Positions 20,922 through 31,157 are shown, numbered from the stretch's first letter. The stretch is DNA of 64,000 nucleotides from Prochlorococcus sp. AG-402-A04 (GCA_003278045.1 QCHG01000002.1:58331-122330); one strand, 5' to 3'. The notes: generated by a model not told the origin, from the sequence alone. Numbers and translations: made by a program.

Positions 20922-21458
20922 TTGTCAGAATTGAATTCTAAAGAAATTTATAAAATTGCTGTCGTAATGGGTAGTGATTCAGATCTAAATACATTGAAAC
21001 CAGCCATTGATATTTTAAGAGAATTTAGAATAAAAACTGAAGTATGTATACTTTCTGCTCATCGAACACCTATTGAAATGATGGAATATGCAAAAAATGC
21101 AGAATCAGAAAACATAAAAGTAATAATTGCCGGTGCTGGGGGGGCTGCTCATCTTCCAGGAATGCTGGCATCCATAACTTGCATTCCTGTAATTGGAGTA
21201 CCAGTAGAGAGTAAAACACTGAAGGGAATTGACTCTCTTTTATCAATCGTTCAAATGCCCTCTGGAATTCCAGTTGCAACAGTTGCAATTAATGGAGGAC
21301 AGAATGCTGGATTATTGGCAATAGGGATGGTCAGTTTATTTGATGAATCCATAAAGAAAAATTTAAAAGAATTCCGAGAAAATCTACATACACAAGTAAG
21401 AAATAAAAATAATAAGTTATCAACTATTGGACCTGACAATTATCTTCAAAATAAATGA
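20922..21458 (+). CDS. purE: N5-carboxyaminoimidazole ribonucleotide mutase
   Basis: A 178-residue PurE. It has VVMGSDSDLNTLKPA near residue 14, SAHRTP near residue 46, GAGGAAHLPGMLAS and GVPVESKTLKGIDSLLSIVQMPSGIPVAT, all family signatures. It interconverts N5-CAIR and CAIR in purine synthesis. The start is a TTG, the only sensible one before the conserved N-terminus. It is tail to tail with cysC. Confidence 0.95.
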   Translation: MSELNSKEIYKIAVVMGSDSDLNTLKPAIDILREFRIKTEVCILSAHRTPIEMMEYAKNAESENIKVIIAGAGGAAHLPGMLASITCIPVIGVPVESKTLKGIDSLLSIVQMPSGIPVATVAINGGQNAGLLAIGMVSLFDESIKKNLKEFRENLHTQVRNKNNKLSTIGPDNYLQNK

Positions 21459-21473
21459 ACTAATATTTTTCTA

Positions 21474-22097
21474 TTAGGCCTTGTTAAGAAAGTTTTCTTT
21501 TTGGAGGTAGTTAATAACTTTTTCAACGGAATCATTTAAATCTAACGAACCTGTATCAACAACAATTTCAGGATTATGAGGAGCTTCATATGGACTAGAA
21601 ATCCCTGTAAATTCCTTAATTTCACCCAAACGAGCTTTCTTATAAAGACCTTTAGTATCCCTATTTTCACAAACTGTGATATCAGCAGAACAATAAACTT
21701 CAATAAAATCCTTAGATCCAATAATTTTTCTCACCTTATCTCTATCGCTAATAAATGGCGAAACAAATGCTGTAATAGTTATTATCCCAGCATTCATAAA
21801 TAAATTCGCAACTTCACCAATTCTTCTTATATTTTCTTCTCTATCTTCATCCGAAAAACCAAGATCTTTACATAAACCGTGTCTTATATTATCTCCATCT
21901 AACACATAAGTCGAAAAACCATCTGAGTGTAAAACTTCATTTAAAGCGTTGGCCAAAGTACTTTTACCAGAACCAGATAAACCGGTAAACCAGATAACCA
22001 TACCTTTATGACCTCTCATTTTCTCTAACTTTTCTCTATTAATAGTTAAGTTGTGCCACTTTATATTGGTTGACTTTGTTTGATCTTGTTCTTTCAT
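21474..22097 (-). CDS. cysC: Adenylylsulfate (APS) kinase
   Basis: About 207 residues with the P-loop in WFTGLSGSGKSTLA, LDGDNIRHGLCKDLGFS, the FVSPFISDRDKVR lid region and DTKGLYKKARLGEIKEFTGI, all CysC hallmarks. It phosphorylates APS to PAPS in sulfate assimilation. I favour the ATG at 22097 (MKEQDQ). In-frame ATGs at 22109 and 22106 and a TTG at 22112 add only a few Met-rich residues. It is cotranscribed with the SUI1 gene upstream, 26-41 bases away. Confidence 0.94.
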   Translation of the reverse strand: MKEQDQTKSTNIKWHNLTINREKLEKMRGHKGMVIWFTGLSGSGKSTLANALNEVLHSDGFSTYVLDGDNIRHGLCKDLGFSDEDREENIRRIGEVANLFMNAGIITITAFVSPFISDRDKVRKIIGSKDFIEVYCSADITVCENRDTKGLYKKARLGEIKEFTGISSPYEAPHNPEIVVDTGSLDLNDSVEKVINYLQKENFLNKA

Positions 22098-22138
22098 TTT
22101 TTGCATCATCAAAATTACAAACTATCCTAACCCTTGCT

Positions 22139-22459
22139 TCATAAATTATGAAATCCCTCTTTACGAAGAAACTCAGTTGATTTCGATACCACATCACCCT
22201 GCAACTGGATATTTCTATCAATCAATGTTCCTCCAGTCCCACAAAAAACTTTAATTTTTTTTAGTAATTCTTTTAATAAGATTTCATCCTCAGCGCCTAA
22301 ACCTCTAATTAAAGTTACAGTCTTTCCCTTTTTACCTTTTTTTTGTTTTGAAATATTTATTTTTGATTTTTTATTAACAGCATCTACTTTAGCTGTTTCT
22401 TCTGATTTTTTTTCTTGATTATCAAATTCGATCCAATTCTTTTTTCCCATTATTTTCAA
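22139..22459 (-). CDS. SUI1/eIF1-like translation factor (YciH family)
   Basis: A 106-residue protein. The first 45 residues are Lys-rich and low complexity. The C-terminal 60 residues form a SUI1 domain, with VTLIRGL, LLKELLKKIKVFCGTGGT and IQLQGDVVSKSTEFL in the canonical order. Bacterial homologues bind the small ribosomal subunit and affect start selection, but their physiological role is poorly defined. It is divergent from trpB with 39 bases between the starts. Confidence 0.88.
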   Translation of the reverse strand: MKIMGKKNWIEFDNQEKKSEETAKVDAVNKKSKINISKQKKGKKGKTVTLIRGLGAEDEILLKELLKKIKVFCGTGGTLIDRNIQLQGDVVSKSTEFLRKEGFHNL

Positions 22460-22498
22460 TATAATCTATAGTTAGTTAATACTTATTCTATAGAAAAA

Positions 22499-23743
22499 GT
22501 GGTAAGTACATTTTCTCGCAAAGATCAGAACTATAAAAATGAAGATTTAAATCAACCCTCCAAAGAGGGAAGATTTGGAAAATATGGTGGTCAATATGTT
22601 CCTGAAACACTAATGCCTGCTCTTTTTGAACTTGAAACAGCTGCATCTAATGCATGGAAAGATAAACTTTTTGTAGAAGAATTAAATCATCTCCTTAAGA
22701 CTTATGTAGGAAGAGAAACACCACTTTATGAAGCCAAAAGACTTACTGAACATTACAAAACTAAACACGCAACTCCTAGAATATGGCTTAAAAGAGAAGA
22801 TTTAAATCATACTGGGGCTCACAAAATTAATAATGCCCTCGGACAAGCTTTACTTGCAATAAGAATGGGCAAAAAAAGAATAATTGCAGAAACTGGAGCA
22901 GGTCAGCACGGAGTTGCTACTGCTACTGTTTGTGCGAGATTTGGCTTGAAATGTATTATCTACATGGGTGCTGAAGATATAAAAAGGCAATCCCTTAACG
23001 TTTTTAGAATGAAACTTCTAGGAGCTGAAGTTAAAGTTGTAAATTCTGGAACTGCAACACTTAAGGATGCCACTAGTGAAGCCATTAGAGATTGGGTTTC
23101 TAATGTCGAAACCACACACTACATTTTAGGATCTGTTGCGGGCCCACACCCTTTCCCAAAGATTGTGCGAGATTTTCATGCAGTTATAGGTGAAGAAACT
23201 AAAAAACAATGTTTGGAATCATTTGGATCTTTTCCAGATATTTTGCTTGCTTGTGTAGGTGGGGGATCAAATGCAATGGGGCTTTTCCATCCTTTTGTTA
23301 AAGAAACTTCTGTGCGTCTTATTGGAGTTGAAGCCGCAGGAAGCGGAGTTGATACTGACAAACATGCTGCAACTATCACTAAAGGGTCAGTTGGAATTTT
23401 GCATGGTTCAATGAGTCTTCTATTGCAAGATGATAATGGTCAAGTACAAGAAGCTCACTCAATAAGTGCAGGTTTAGATTACCCTGGAGTAGGACCTGAA
23501 CATAGCCATTTAAAAGATATAGGTAGAGCAGAATATGGATCAGTCACAGATCAAGAAGCTTTAGACGCTCTAAAACTTGTTAGTGAACTAGAGGGAATTA
23601 TACCTGCACTTGAAACTTCCCATGCCTTTGCTTGGCTAGATAAATTATGCCCTACTCTTGAAAAAGATACTCACATAGTTATCAATTGCTCTGGAAGAGG
23701 CGACAAAGATGTTAATACTGTTGCATCTTCATTAGATATTTAA
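22499..23743 (+). CDS. trpB: Tryptophan synthase beta chain
   Basis: A 414-residue PLP enzyme. The N-terminal [19 protein letters not shown], the PLP-lysine motif [13 protein letters not shown] (near residue 105), [14 protein letters not shown] and the phosphate-binding [10 protein letters not shown] are all intact. It condenses indole with serine. It has a GTG start and no adjacent trpA, as is usual in cyanobacteria where trp genes are scattered. Its stop abuts the stop of the rhodanese gene with no intervening base. Confidence 0.97.
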   Translation: MVSTFSRKDQNYKNEDLNQPSKEGRFGKYGGQYVPETLMPALFELETAASNAWKDKLFVEELNHLLKTYVGRETPLYEAKRLTEHYKTKHATPRIWLKREDLNHTGAHKINNALGQALLAIRMGKKRIIAETGAGQHGVATATVCARFGLKCIIYMGAEDIKRQSLNVFRMKLLGAEVKVVNSGTATLKDATSEAIRDWVSNVETTHYILGSVAGPHPFPKIVRDFHAVIGEETKKQCLESFGSFPDILLACVGGGSNAMGLFHPFVKETSVRLIGVEAAGSGVDTDKHAATITKGSVGILHGSMSLLLQDDNGQVQEAHSISAGLDYPGVGPEHSHLKDIGRAEYGSVTDQEALDALKLVSELEGIIPALETSHAFAWLDKLCPTLEKDTHIVINCSGRGDKDVNTVASSLDI

Positions 23744-24094
23744 TCAATACCTTGGTATTGATGTGTCAATATATCTACTCCATCCATCAATACCCTCCTC
23801 CAAATTCCATATTTCGCTAACAATTTTATTATCTAAGCACCACTGACAAAAGTTAAAACTTCTTATTCCTGCATGACAGCTAACAACAATTTCTCTATCT
23901 AATAAACCAGCAAATATTTCTTCAACATATTGAGATGTAACTTTACTAATTGGTATATGCAAAAATTCTTTTGAAAAACGAGCTAGTTCAAGCTCTGACT
24001 GCTCTCTTACATCAATCAAGACTGGATCCTCCTTCTCAGAATTAAACCAATCATTGAGTCTATAAGCATTTATAGATTTTGGAAAACTTCCCAA
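23744..24094 (-). CDS. Rhodanese-like single-domain protein
   Basis: A 116-residue single rhodanese domain. It has DVREQSELELARF near residue 28, HIPIS and the active-site loop CHAGIRS with the catalytic Cys at about residue 73. Such proteins carry persulfide sulfur, and the acceptor is unknown. It is tail to tail with trpB and divergent from the large Asn/Lys-rich protein. The loop length of six residues is typical of sulfurtransferases. Confidence 0.88.
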   Translation of the reverse strand: MGSFPKSINAYRLNDWFNSEKEDPVLIDVREQSELELARFSKEFLHIPISKVTSQYVEEIFAGLLDREIVVSCHAGIRSFNFCQWCLDNKIVSEIWNLEEGIDGWSRYIDTSIPRY

Positions 24095-24183
24095 TTTATA
24101 GGATAAATTATGTGTTATTTACAATTTAATAAATTAAGTTGCAGCAGGAAGTTTATTGTTAAAAATAAAAATAAACATTGATA

Positions 24184-25647
24184 ATGAAATTTAGAGTAGC
24201 AGCAATAATAATATTATTATTATCTTTATTACTTTTTTTTGGTTTTAAAAAAGTATCTCCTAATAAAAATAAGGAGCAAAGTACAAATATTGAGGAACTA
24301 GGTATCATAAAATATATACCTAAAAACAATAAATTATTATTTATTTCAAATTTAGATAGTTTTAATATTGTTAATAATAATGAAAAGGATAAAAACCCAA
24401 CAAATAAAGATAACTTTGATTTAATAAAAAACTCTATATTAGATTACTTAGGAATAGATCTAGGCAATAATAAATTAGAAGATATCTATAATAATGAACT
24501 TATAATCTCAACTTTTGAGAATAATAAAAAGCTTAAAGATGATATTTTGATTGTTTTTAAAATTAAGCCAGAAAAAACAGTAGACGATTTATTAAATTTG
24601 CCTAATAAAATTGATCAGATTGATGAGATAATTTCAATTAATAGAGAAAACAAAATAAATTTCCTTAACTATATATATCGAACCGACGATAATTATATAA
24701 TTGCTTCATCTGAAAAAAAATTGATAAAAAATAGTATTAACTCTAGTAATGATTTTAAAGAAAAAAAATTTCAATATGAGGGAGAACTTTTTGGATTAAA
24801 AAACGAAAAAAATATATTATTCACAAATAATTTTCGGGAAAGTAAATTTTTTAATAAAGATATTTTTCCTGAGAATAATGAAGATATTATAGCTACAACA
24901 TTTGACTTAAAAAATAATAATTTAATTTTAAAATCATTTTTACTAAATAATAAAAAAAATATTGATATTCTTACTTACGATAAGCTAATAAATAAAGAAA
25001 ATATGAACGCAGAAAATTCTGAAGTTTCAATTTTTAGTGATTTAATAAATTTTGACAAATATCTAAAACCTTTAATAGATGATTTTGAACTAAGTTTTTT
25101 TGAAGAGTTTAATAAAAATGTAAATCAAGACATATTAATTCTCAATTCAAAAAAAGATTGGCTTATTACATTTGAGAAAAATACTGAAGATGAATTTAAT
25201 TTAAGTAATTTTAAAAAACTAAAAGATTTCAACAAATATACTTTGAAACAAAATGAAGATATTTACTCGATATATTCAAAAGATATTCTTGAAGAAAAAG
25301 ACAATGTGATAAAACAATTAACTTATGAAAATATCTATTCAATAGAATCAGGAGGTTTACAAATCATAAGTAATTATTTAATTGAAGATAATAAACTAGA
25401 AACAATCTCAAAAAAATTTTATAACCTAAAAAGTAAAAAAGATAAATCCGCTTTTCTTTATGCAAAAGTTTATATCAAAGATGAAACTTCAAACAAAATT
25501 GAAAATTTTTCTGATTTGCAAGATCTTAATTTTCTAATTAGAAATATTTTAAAAATATCAAATGGAGAATCTTTAGAAATCATAAGACAATCTATTCCTG
25601 AAAAAAATCCAATTCTTTATACAGAAAAAATATTAAAGATACTTTAA
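24184..25647 (+). CDS. Large Asn/Lys-rich envelope protein, possibly DUF3352-like
   Basis: A protein of about 487 residues starting at ATG 24184; a TTG at 24178 adds two residues. An N-terminal hydrophobic segment of about 16 residues (IIILLLSLLLFFGF) after MKFRVAA suggests a signal anchor. The rest is extracytoplasmic, strikingly rich in Asn, Lys, Ile and Glu, with no catalytic motif I recognise. The opening after the anchor (IKYIPKNNKLLFISNLDSF) and the beta-rich pattern resemble the cyanobacterial DUF3352 proteins, but this is tentative. It is followed by 124 bases before gltA. Confidence 0.7.
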   Translation: MKFRVAAIIILLLSLLLFFGFKKVSPNKNKEQSTNIEELGIIKYIPKNNKLLFISNLDSFNIVNNNEKDKNPTNKDNFDLIKNSILDYLGIDLGNNKLEDIYNNELIISTFENNKKLKDDILIVFKIKPEKTVDDLLNLPNKIDQIDEIISINRENKINFLNYIYRTDDNYIIASSEKKLIKNSINSSNDFKEKKFQYEGELFGLKNEKNILFTNNFRESKFFNKDIFPENNEDIIATTFDLKNNNLILKSFLLNNKKNIDILTYDKLINKENMNAENSEVSIFSDLINFDKYLKPLIDDFELSFFEEFNKNVNQDILILNSKKDWLITFEKNTEDEFNLSNFKKLKDFNKYTLKQNEDIYSIYSKDILEEKDNVIKQLTYENIYSIESGGLQIISNYLIEDNKLETISKKFYNLKSKKDKSAFLYAKVYIKDETSNKIENFSDLQDLNFLIRNILKISNGESLEIIRQSIPEKNPILYTEKILKIL

Positions 25648-25771
25648 AAAACTCATTCAAAAAAGCTTCAAAAACAATCATTTTAATTTTTTGCGAAGTT
25701 AATATCTTGTGGTTAATTAAAAATTATTTGACTATCTTTAATCTATAAGTATTTTGTATTGAATAAAGAAA

Positions 25772-26917
25772 TTGGATAGCAACAAACTAATTTTAAAACC
25801 AGGATTAGAGGGAGTCCCGGTTACTAATTCATCTATCTGTGATATTGACGGCAACAAGGGTAAATTATTGTACAGAGGCTATTCCATTGAAGAACTATCC
25901 AAAAAAAGCAGTTTTTTAGAAACTGCTTACCTATTGATTTGGGGTGAATTACCGACGGCTATACAACTTAGAGATTTTGAACAAGAAGTTCAGATGCATC
26001 GAAGGTTAAGTTTTAGAGTCAGAGATATGATGAAATGTTTCCCTGCTACAGGTCATCCCATGGATGCTCTTCAATCTAGTGCAGCTTCTTTGGGGCTCTT
26101 CTATTCGCGTAGAGCAATAGATGATCCTAATTACATCTACAACGCAGTCATAAGACTAATAGCAAAAATACCCACAATGATTGCTGCGTTTCAACTTATT
26201 AGAAAAGGACAAGACCCGATTCAACCCAGAGATGATTTAACTTACTCATCAAATTTTCTTTACATGCTTACTGAAAAAGAACAAGATCCTATAGCTGCAA
26301 AAGTTTTTGATAGATGTTTAATTCTTCATGCTGAACATAGTTTAAACGCAAGTACATTTAGCGCTAGAGTGACTGCAAGTACTCTTACAGACCCATATGC
26401 TGTCATCGCTTCTGCAGTAGGAACCTTGGCGGGTCCACTGCATGGAGGAGCAAATGAGGATGTGATTGCAATGTTAGAAGAGATTAAAACCCCTGAAAAT
26501 GCTGGGTCTTTTTTAGATAATGCAATAAAAAATAAAAGTAAGATAATGGGCTTCGGCCACAGAGAATATAAAGTCAAAGATCCAAGAGCAATAATTCTTC
26601 AAAAACTGGCAGAAGAACTTTTTATTAGATTTGGAGCAGATGAAATGTATGAAGTTGCAAAATCACTTGAGGCAGAGGCAATACCAAGACTTGGACCTAA
26701 GGGTATATTTCCCAACGTGGATTTTTATTCTGGTCTTGTTTATAGAAAACTTGGTATTCCTCGTGATTTATTTACTCCAATTTTTGCAATATCTAGAGTG
26801 GCAGGTTGGTTAGCTCATTGGAGAGAACAACTTGGAGCAAACAGAATTTTCAGACCTTCGCAAATTTATACAGGTTCAGCACCAAGAGATTGGATCAGCT
26901 TGGAAAATAGAGAATAA
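25772..26917 (+). CDS. gltA: Citrate synthase
   Basis: A 381-residue citrate synthase. It has GNKGKLLYRGYSIEELS near residue 28, the catalytic His region in LHAEHSLNASTF, GPLHGGANEDV, GFGHREYKVKDPRA and the C-terminal GWLAHWREQ with the substrate Arg region. It condenses oxaloacetate and acetyl-CoA at the entry of the incomplete TCA branch that feeds 2-oxoglutarate to nitrogen assimilation. It uses a TTG start; no ATG precedes the conserved N-terminus. The following NDH genes are on the same strand. Confidence 0.96.
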   Translation: MDSNKLILKPGLEGVPVTNSSICDIDGNKGKLLYRGYSIEELSKKSSFLETAYLLIWGELPTAIQLRDFEQEVQMHRRLSFRVRDMMKCFPATGHPMDALQSSAASLGLFYSRRAIDDPNYIYNAVIRLIAKIPTMIAAFQLIRKGQDPIQPRDDLTYSSNFLYMLTEKEQDPIAAKVFDRCLILHAEHSLNASTFSARVTASTLTDPYAVIASAVGTLAGPLHGGANEDVIAMLEEIKTPENAGSFLDNAIKNKSKIMGFGHREYKVKDPRAIILQKLAEELFIRFGADEMYEVAKSLEAEAIPRLGPKGIFPNVDFYSGLVYRKLGIPRDLFTPIFAISRVAGWLAHWREQLGANRIFRPSQIYTGSAPRDWISLENRE

Positions 26918-26992
26918 TATTTGCAGCTTTTCATAAATAACACACATATTGTTTGTGAAGAGTTAATCTATTAAGTAAATAACAAAAAAATT

Positions 26993-28111
26993 TTGGAATA
27001 CGGATTAGATCTCGAATATAGTTTTAATGAATTTTTAAAAGGCTTTGGTCTTTCCAGCGAAATCGCTCATCTAATCTGGCTCCCTCTACCTATGCTTTTG
27101 GTTTTGGTAGCGGCAGTTGTTGGTGTTTTAGTAACAGTTTGGCTTGAAAGAAAAATATCTGCTGCTGCTCAACAAAGAATAGGTCCAGAATATGCTGGAG
27201 CGCTCGGCGTTCTCCAACCAATTGCAGATGGTCTTAAGTTACTTGTCAAAGAAGATATTATTCCTGCCAAAGCGGATGGGATTCTCTTCACTGCAGGACC
27301 CATATTAGTTCTTGTCCCAGTAATTCTGTCCTGGCTAATAGTTCCTTTTGGACAAAACCTCTTAATAAGCAACGTTGGTATTGGGATTTTCCTATGGATT
27401 GCTTTAAGCAGTATTCAGCCAATTGGCCTTCTTATGAGCGGATATGCATCAAATAATAAGTATTCTTTATTAGGAGGTTTAAGAGCAGCGGCTCAATCAA
27501 TAAGTTATGAAATTCCTTTAGCTTTATCTGTACTGGCTATCGTACTAATGACAAATTCTCTAAGTACTGTTGACATTGTCAACCAACAAAGTGGTGCTGG
27601 AATCCTAAGTTGGAATATATGGAGACAACCAGTTGGTTTTATAGTCTTTTGGATTTGTGCTCTTGCAGAATGTGAGAGACTTCCATTTGACTTACCCGAA
27701 GCTGAAGAGGAATTAGTTGCGGGATATCAAACTGAATATGCAGGGATGAAATTCGCATTGTTCTACCTGGGTAGTTACATTAATTTAATTCTCTCAGCTT
27801 TATTAGTATCAATACTTTATTTGGGAGGATGGGGTTTTCCTATTCCAGTTGAATTAATAGCTAAGTTTCTTAATTTACCTATTAATGCACCCTTTATTCA
27901 GGTTTTCACTGCATCAATAGGAATTGTAATGACTGTATTGAAAGCATATCTTTTAGTTTTTATTGCAATATTATTACGTTGGACAACTCCTAGAGTAAGA
28001 ATAGATCAACTCTTAGATCTAGGATGGAAGTTTCTTCTGCCAATTTCTCTTGCTAATCTTTTGATAACAGCAGGTTTAAAACTTGCTTTTCCGCAATTCT
28101 TTGGTGGGTAA
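26993..28111 (+). CDS. ndhA: NDH-1 subunit A (NuoH-like membrane subunit)
   Basis: A 372-residue protein with about eight transmembrane helices. The NuoH signatures are [20 protein letters not shown] (near residue 50), [17 protein letters not shown] and the quinone-site loop [20 protein letters not shown]. It links the peripheral arm to the membrane arm of the NDH-1 complex. It has a TTG start. It leads the ndhA-I-G-E cluster; the gap to ndhI carries a strong hairpin. Confidence 0.96.
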   Translation: MEYGLDLEYSFNEFLKGFGLSSEIAHLIWLPLPMLLVLVAAVVGVLVTVWLERKISAAAQQRIGPEYAGALGVLQPIADGLKLLVKEDIIPAKADGILFTAGPILVLVPVILSWLIVPFGQNLLISNVGIGIFLWIALSSIQPIGLLMSGYASNNKYSLLGGLRAAAQSISYEIPLALSVLAIVLMTNSLSTVDIVNQQSGAGILSWNIWRQPVGFIVFWICALAECERLPFDLPEAEEELVAGYQTEYAGMKFALFYLGSYINLILSALLVSILYLGGWGFPIPVELIAKFLNLPINAPFIQVFTASIGIVMTVLKAYLLVFIAILLRWTTPRVRIDQLLDLGWKFLLPISLANLLITAGLKLAFPQFFGG

Positions 28112-28133
28112 ATTTAAGTAAAAATACTTAAAT
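28112..28133 (+). other. Perfect 9-bp inverted repeat between ndhA and ndhI
   Basis: ATTTAAGTA at 28112-28120 and its exact complement at 28125-28133 flank a four-A loop. There is no following T-tract, so it is not an obvious intrinsic terminator. Within an operon it could act as an RNA processing or stability element, which is an inference. Confidence 0.6.
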
Positions 28134-28180
28134 CCAAAATTATTCCACTAAAATAAAAATAACTAAGTAAATTCTTCGAA

Positions 28181-28807
28181 ATGAACAATTTCCTTCAACA
28201 AATTAATAGCTATATCAAAGAAGCATTTAATGCTGGCAAATACTTATACAATGGTATATCGGTAACTTTTGATCATCTTCGAAGAAGACCTGTTACTGTT
28301 CAATATCCATATGAAAAATTAATACCTTCTGAAAGATATAGAGGAAGGATACATTATGAATTTGATAAATGTATTGCTTGCGAAGTTTGTGTGAGAGTAT
28401 GTCCCATAAATCTCCCAGTAGTTGATTGGGTAATGAATAAAGAAACCAAAAAAAAGGAACTTAGAAATTATTCAATAGATTTTGGAGTTTGTATTTTTTG
28501 CGGAAATTGTGTTGAATATTGCCCAACTAATTGTCTGTCAATGACCGAAGAATATGAATTAGCTACTTTTGACAGACATAATTTAAATTTTGATAATGTC
28601 GCACTTGGCAGACTACCCACAAATGTTACAACAGATCCTTCGGTTAAACCTCTAAGAGAACTTGCTTATCTTCCTAAAGGTGTCATGGACCCACATGAAA
28701 TCCCAGCTTCAGATGCAAGAGTTGGTAAATTACCTGAAGAAGTCTATGATTGGATGAGACCAGAATCTAATGAAAATAAAGATAAAGTTCCTAATCCAAA
28801 CAATTAA
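28181..28807 (+). CDS. ndhI: NDH-1 subunit I (two [4Fe-4S] ferredoxin-like)
   Basis: A 208-residue iron-sulfur subunit with two cluster motifs: [12 protein letters not shown] (near residue 67) and [12 protein letters not shown] (near residue 106). The amphipathic N-terminus with [15 protein letters not shown] is typical. It passes electrons through the peripheral arm toward plastoquinone. It is spaced 13 bases from ndhG. The C-terminal 40 residues are an acidic/polar tail seen in cyanobacterial forms. Confidence 0.97.
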   Translation: MNNFLQQINSYIKEAFNAGKYLYNGISVTFDHLRRRPVTVQYPYEKLIPSERYRGRIHYEFDKCIACEVCVRVCPINLPVVDWVMNKETKKKELRNYSIDFGVCIFCGNCVEYCPTNCLSMTEEYELATFDRHNLNFDNVALGRLPTNVTTDPSVKPLRELAYLPKGVMDPHEIPASDARVGKLPEEVYDWMRPESNENKDKVPNPNN

Positions 28808-28820
28808 TTTCCATTAATTT

Positions 28821-29420
28821 ATGTCCATTGCAATAACAACTCAAATTATTTGTTTTACAGTTTTATCTCTAGTTATCCTTATTGGAGCTCTTGGTGTTGT
28901 ATTGCTAGAAAGTATTGTTTATTCAGCCTTTCTTCTAGGAGGAGTTTTCATGAGTGTTGCGGGATTATATCTTCTTTTGAATGCGAGTTTTGTTGCTGCA
29001 GCACAAGTTTTAGTTTATGTAGGTGCAGTTAATGTATTAATAATCTTTGCAATAATGCTAGTCAATAAAAAAGAAGATTTAAAGCCCATCAATGACATTA
29101 AGTCGAGAAGAATCATATCAACATCAATATGTTTAACCCTTCTGAGTCTTTTAATAAGAGTTGACTTGACTAATGTATGGAGCCTATCAAGTCCTCAAAA
29201 CTCTATAGGAGAAGAATCAACTATCAGAATTGGTGAACATCTATTTAGTGATTATCTGCTCCCATTTGAAGTAGCATCAGTTTTACTTTTAATGGCAATG
29301 ATTGGAGCTATTGTTTTAGCTAGAAGAGATGTGATGAGCAAGGATATTTCCACTGGATTACCTGTTGATCAAGAGTTAATTGAAAAATCATCAGAACCAT
29401 TACTTACAAATAAAAATTAA
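28821..29420 (+). CDS. ndhG: NDH-1 subunit G (NuoJ-like membrane subunit)
   Basis: A 199-residue protein with five predicted transmembrane helices. The NuoJ-type motif VAAAQVLVYVGAVNVLIIFAI is near residue 60, and LLMAMIGAIVLARRD closes the last helix. It is a membrane-arm subunit beside ndhA and ndhE in the complex. It lies 13 bases after ndhI and 15 bases before ndhE, consistent with one transcript. Confidence 0.95.
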   Translation: MSIAITTQIICFTVLSLVILIGALGVVLLESIVYSAFLLGGVFMSVAGLYLLLNASFVAAAQVLVYVGAVNVLIIFAIMLVNKKEDLKPINDIKSRRIISTSICLTLLSLLIRVDLTNVWSLSSPQNSIGEESTIRIGEHLFSDYLLPFEVASVLLLMAMIGAIVLARRDVMSKDISTGLPVDQELIEKSSEPLLTNKN

Positions 29421-29435
29421 CCTTTCACTTTTCTT

Positions 29436-29759
29436 ATGATGAATTTAGAATCAATTCCTATTCAAGCATTTTTAATAGTATCTTCAGCACTATTCTGTAT
29501 TGGGATTTGGGGATTATTAAATAGCAGAAATGCAGTAAGAGTTCTTATGAGCATTGAGTTAATGCTCAATGCAGTAAATATAAACTTAATGGCGTTTTCT
29601 TCCTATGTTGACAATAATTTAATTCAAGGACAAGTTTTTACAATTTTTGTGATTACTGTTGCTGCAGCAGAAGCAGCAGTTGGATTAGCTATTTTATTAT
29701 CTCTTTATAGGAATAGGGTGACTGTAGATATGGAAAGTTTTAATTTATTAAAATGGTAA
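29436..29759 (+). CDS. ndhE: NDH-1 subunit E (NuoK-like membrane subunit)
   Basis: A 107-residue protein with three transmembrane helices. It matches NuoK, with SIELMLNAVNINLMAFS including the conserved membrane Glu near residue 41, and a second Glu in AAAEAAVGLAIL near residue 77. These are part of the proton-translocation path. Tandem ATGs at 29436 and 29439 make the exact start ambiguous by one residue. nadK follows after 9 bases. Confidence 0.95.
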   Translation: MMNLESIPIQAFLIVSSALFCIGIWGLLNSRNAVRVLMSIELMLNAVNINLMAFSSYVDNNLIQGQVFTIFVITVAAAEAAVGLAILLSLYRNRVTVDMESFNLLKW

Positions 29760-29768
29760 AACCACTAA

Positions 29769-30680
29769 ATGAAACTTTCATTAGTGCTGATTATATATCG
29801 TTCAGATAGTTCCACAGCTCAAGAAGCTTCTAAATTCTGTGAAAAAGTCCTCAATGCTAAAAATATAAAATCAATAAGAATTCAAAGTGATTTTCACAGA
29901 GATGAAATAGCAAAACATCTTTATAATCTAGAATTACAACCAAATATTGGCATAGTTCTTGGTGGAGATGGAACATTCCTAAAATGCGCAAATGCTTTAT
30001 CTGATTATGATATTCCTTTGTTGAGCATTAATATTGGTGGTAATCTAGGTTTCCTTACGCAAGAAAAAGATTTTTTGTTTGACAAATCTTTTATTGAAAT
30101 CCTTGAAAACGAAGATTATAAAATCGACTTTCGTAATAGATTAAATTGCAATATTTGTATTAATATGACAAGTTCTGAGAAAAAGATTATAAAAAGTTAC
30201 GATGCCTTAAATGATTTTTACTTTAAATCTATTGAAGAAGACTTTTCTCCAACTAACCAAATACAAATTGAAATAGATAACGAGAAGGTTAATGAATACA
30301 AAGGTGATGGATTAATCATATCTACATCTACTGGTTCAACAGCCTACTCAATGGCTGCAGGGGGGCCAATAGTGCATCCTAGTATTGATGCAATGATAAT
30401 TAACCCTATATGCCCGATGAGTTTGGCTAGTCGACCAATTGTTATACCGAATACAAGTATGGTAGTAATTAAACCTGTAAAAAAAAGTAAAGGAACAATT
30501 AAATTATGGAGAGACGGTTCAAAATGTATGACCATTAAAGAAAATTATTATTGTGAGATCAAAAAAGGGCAAACACCCTGCAAAATAATAAAGTTTAAAA
30601 AAAGCACAAGTTACTATAATACCCTAATAAAAAAACTAGATTGGAAAGGTGATTTATCTCAAAAAAATCTCAAAAATTAA
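29769..30680 (+). CDS. nadK: NAD kinase
   Basis: A 303-residue NAD kinase. The [10 protein letters not shown] motif is near residue 64, [11 protein letters not shown] and the conserved [25 protein letters not shown] block (from about residue 179) follow, and a C-terminal beta region ends the protein. It phosphorylates NAD to NADP. Its position directly after ndhE and directly before the CYTH gene implies cotranscription with NDH-1. Cyanobacteria usually have two NAD kinases; which paralogue this is was not determined. Confidence 0.95.
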   Translation: MKLSLVLIIYRSDSSTAQEASKFCEKVLNAKNIKSIRIQSDFHRDEIAKHLYNLELQPNIGIVLGGDGTFLKCANALSDYDIPLLSINIGGNLGFLTQEKDFLFDKSFIEILENEDYKIDFRNRLNCNICINMTSSEKKIIKSYDALNDFYFKSIEEDFSPTNQIQIEIDNEKVNEYKGDGLIISTSTGSTAYSMAAGGPIVHPSIDAMIINPICPMSLASRPIVIPNTSMVVIKPVKKSKGTIKLWRDGSKCMTIKENYYCEIKKGQTPCKIIKFKKSTSYYNTLIKKLDWKGDLSQKNLKN

Positions 30681-31157
30681 ATGGCCTTAGAGATAGAAAG
30701 AAGATTTCTTATAAAAAATGATAATTGGAAAGAATTCATAAATAAAAAAATTTATATTGAACAAGGATATTTATCCAAAAGTTTAGATGGTTGGATTATT
30801 CGGGTAAGGCTAATAGGCAAAAACTCTAAAATTACATTTAAAAAACATATCCAAGGCTTTACCAACTTTGAATTTGAATACTCCATTCCACTAAGCGATG
30901 CTAAAGTAATGATTTCAAATCTTTCAAATACAATTAAAAAAGAAAGATTCTTTTTAGAAGTTGAAAAAAAATCTTGGATTATAGATTGTTTTAAAGAAAA
31001 TAATTATCCACTTGAAATTGCAGAAATTGAACTTTCCGATGAAAAGGAAGATTTATTACTACCATCTTTTATTTCAAAAGAAATTACTGGGATGACACAT
31101 TACTCCAATTTCAGTCTCACTAACAATCCTTTTTCAAAGTGGAAGGAGAATATTTGA
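30681..31157 (+). CDS. CYTH-domain protein, probable inorganic triphosphatase
   Basis: A 158-residue single CYTH domain. It begins MALEIERRFLI (the ExExK-like metal-binding strand, with Arg in the Lys position). IEQGYLSK, IRVRLIGKNSKITFKK, RFFLEVEKKSWIIDCF and LEIAEIEL line the tunnel in the family order. Single-domain CYTH enzymes hydrolyse tripolyphosphate or other triphosphates. Its ATG follows the nadK stop immediately. Confidence 0.88.
   Translation: MALEIERRFLIKNDNWKEFINKKIYIEQGYLSKSLDGWIIRVRLIGKNSKITFKKHIQGFTNFEFEYSIPLSDAKVMISNLSNTIKKERFFLEVEKKSWIIDCFKENNYPLEIAEIELSDEKEDLLLPSFISKEITGMTHYSNFSLTNNPFSKWKENI

Noticed and set aside
21070..21439. Minus-strand ORFs across purE
   Set aside because: They are shadows of the conserved purE frame, with no start context.
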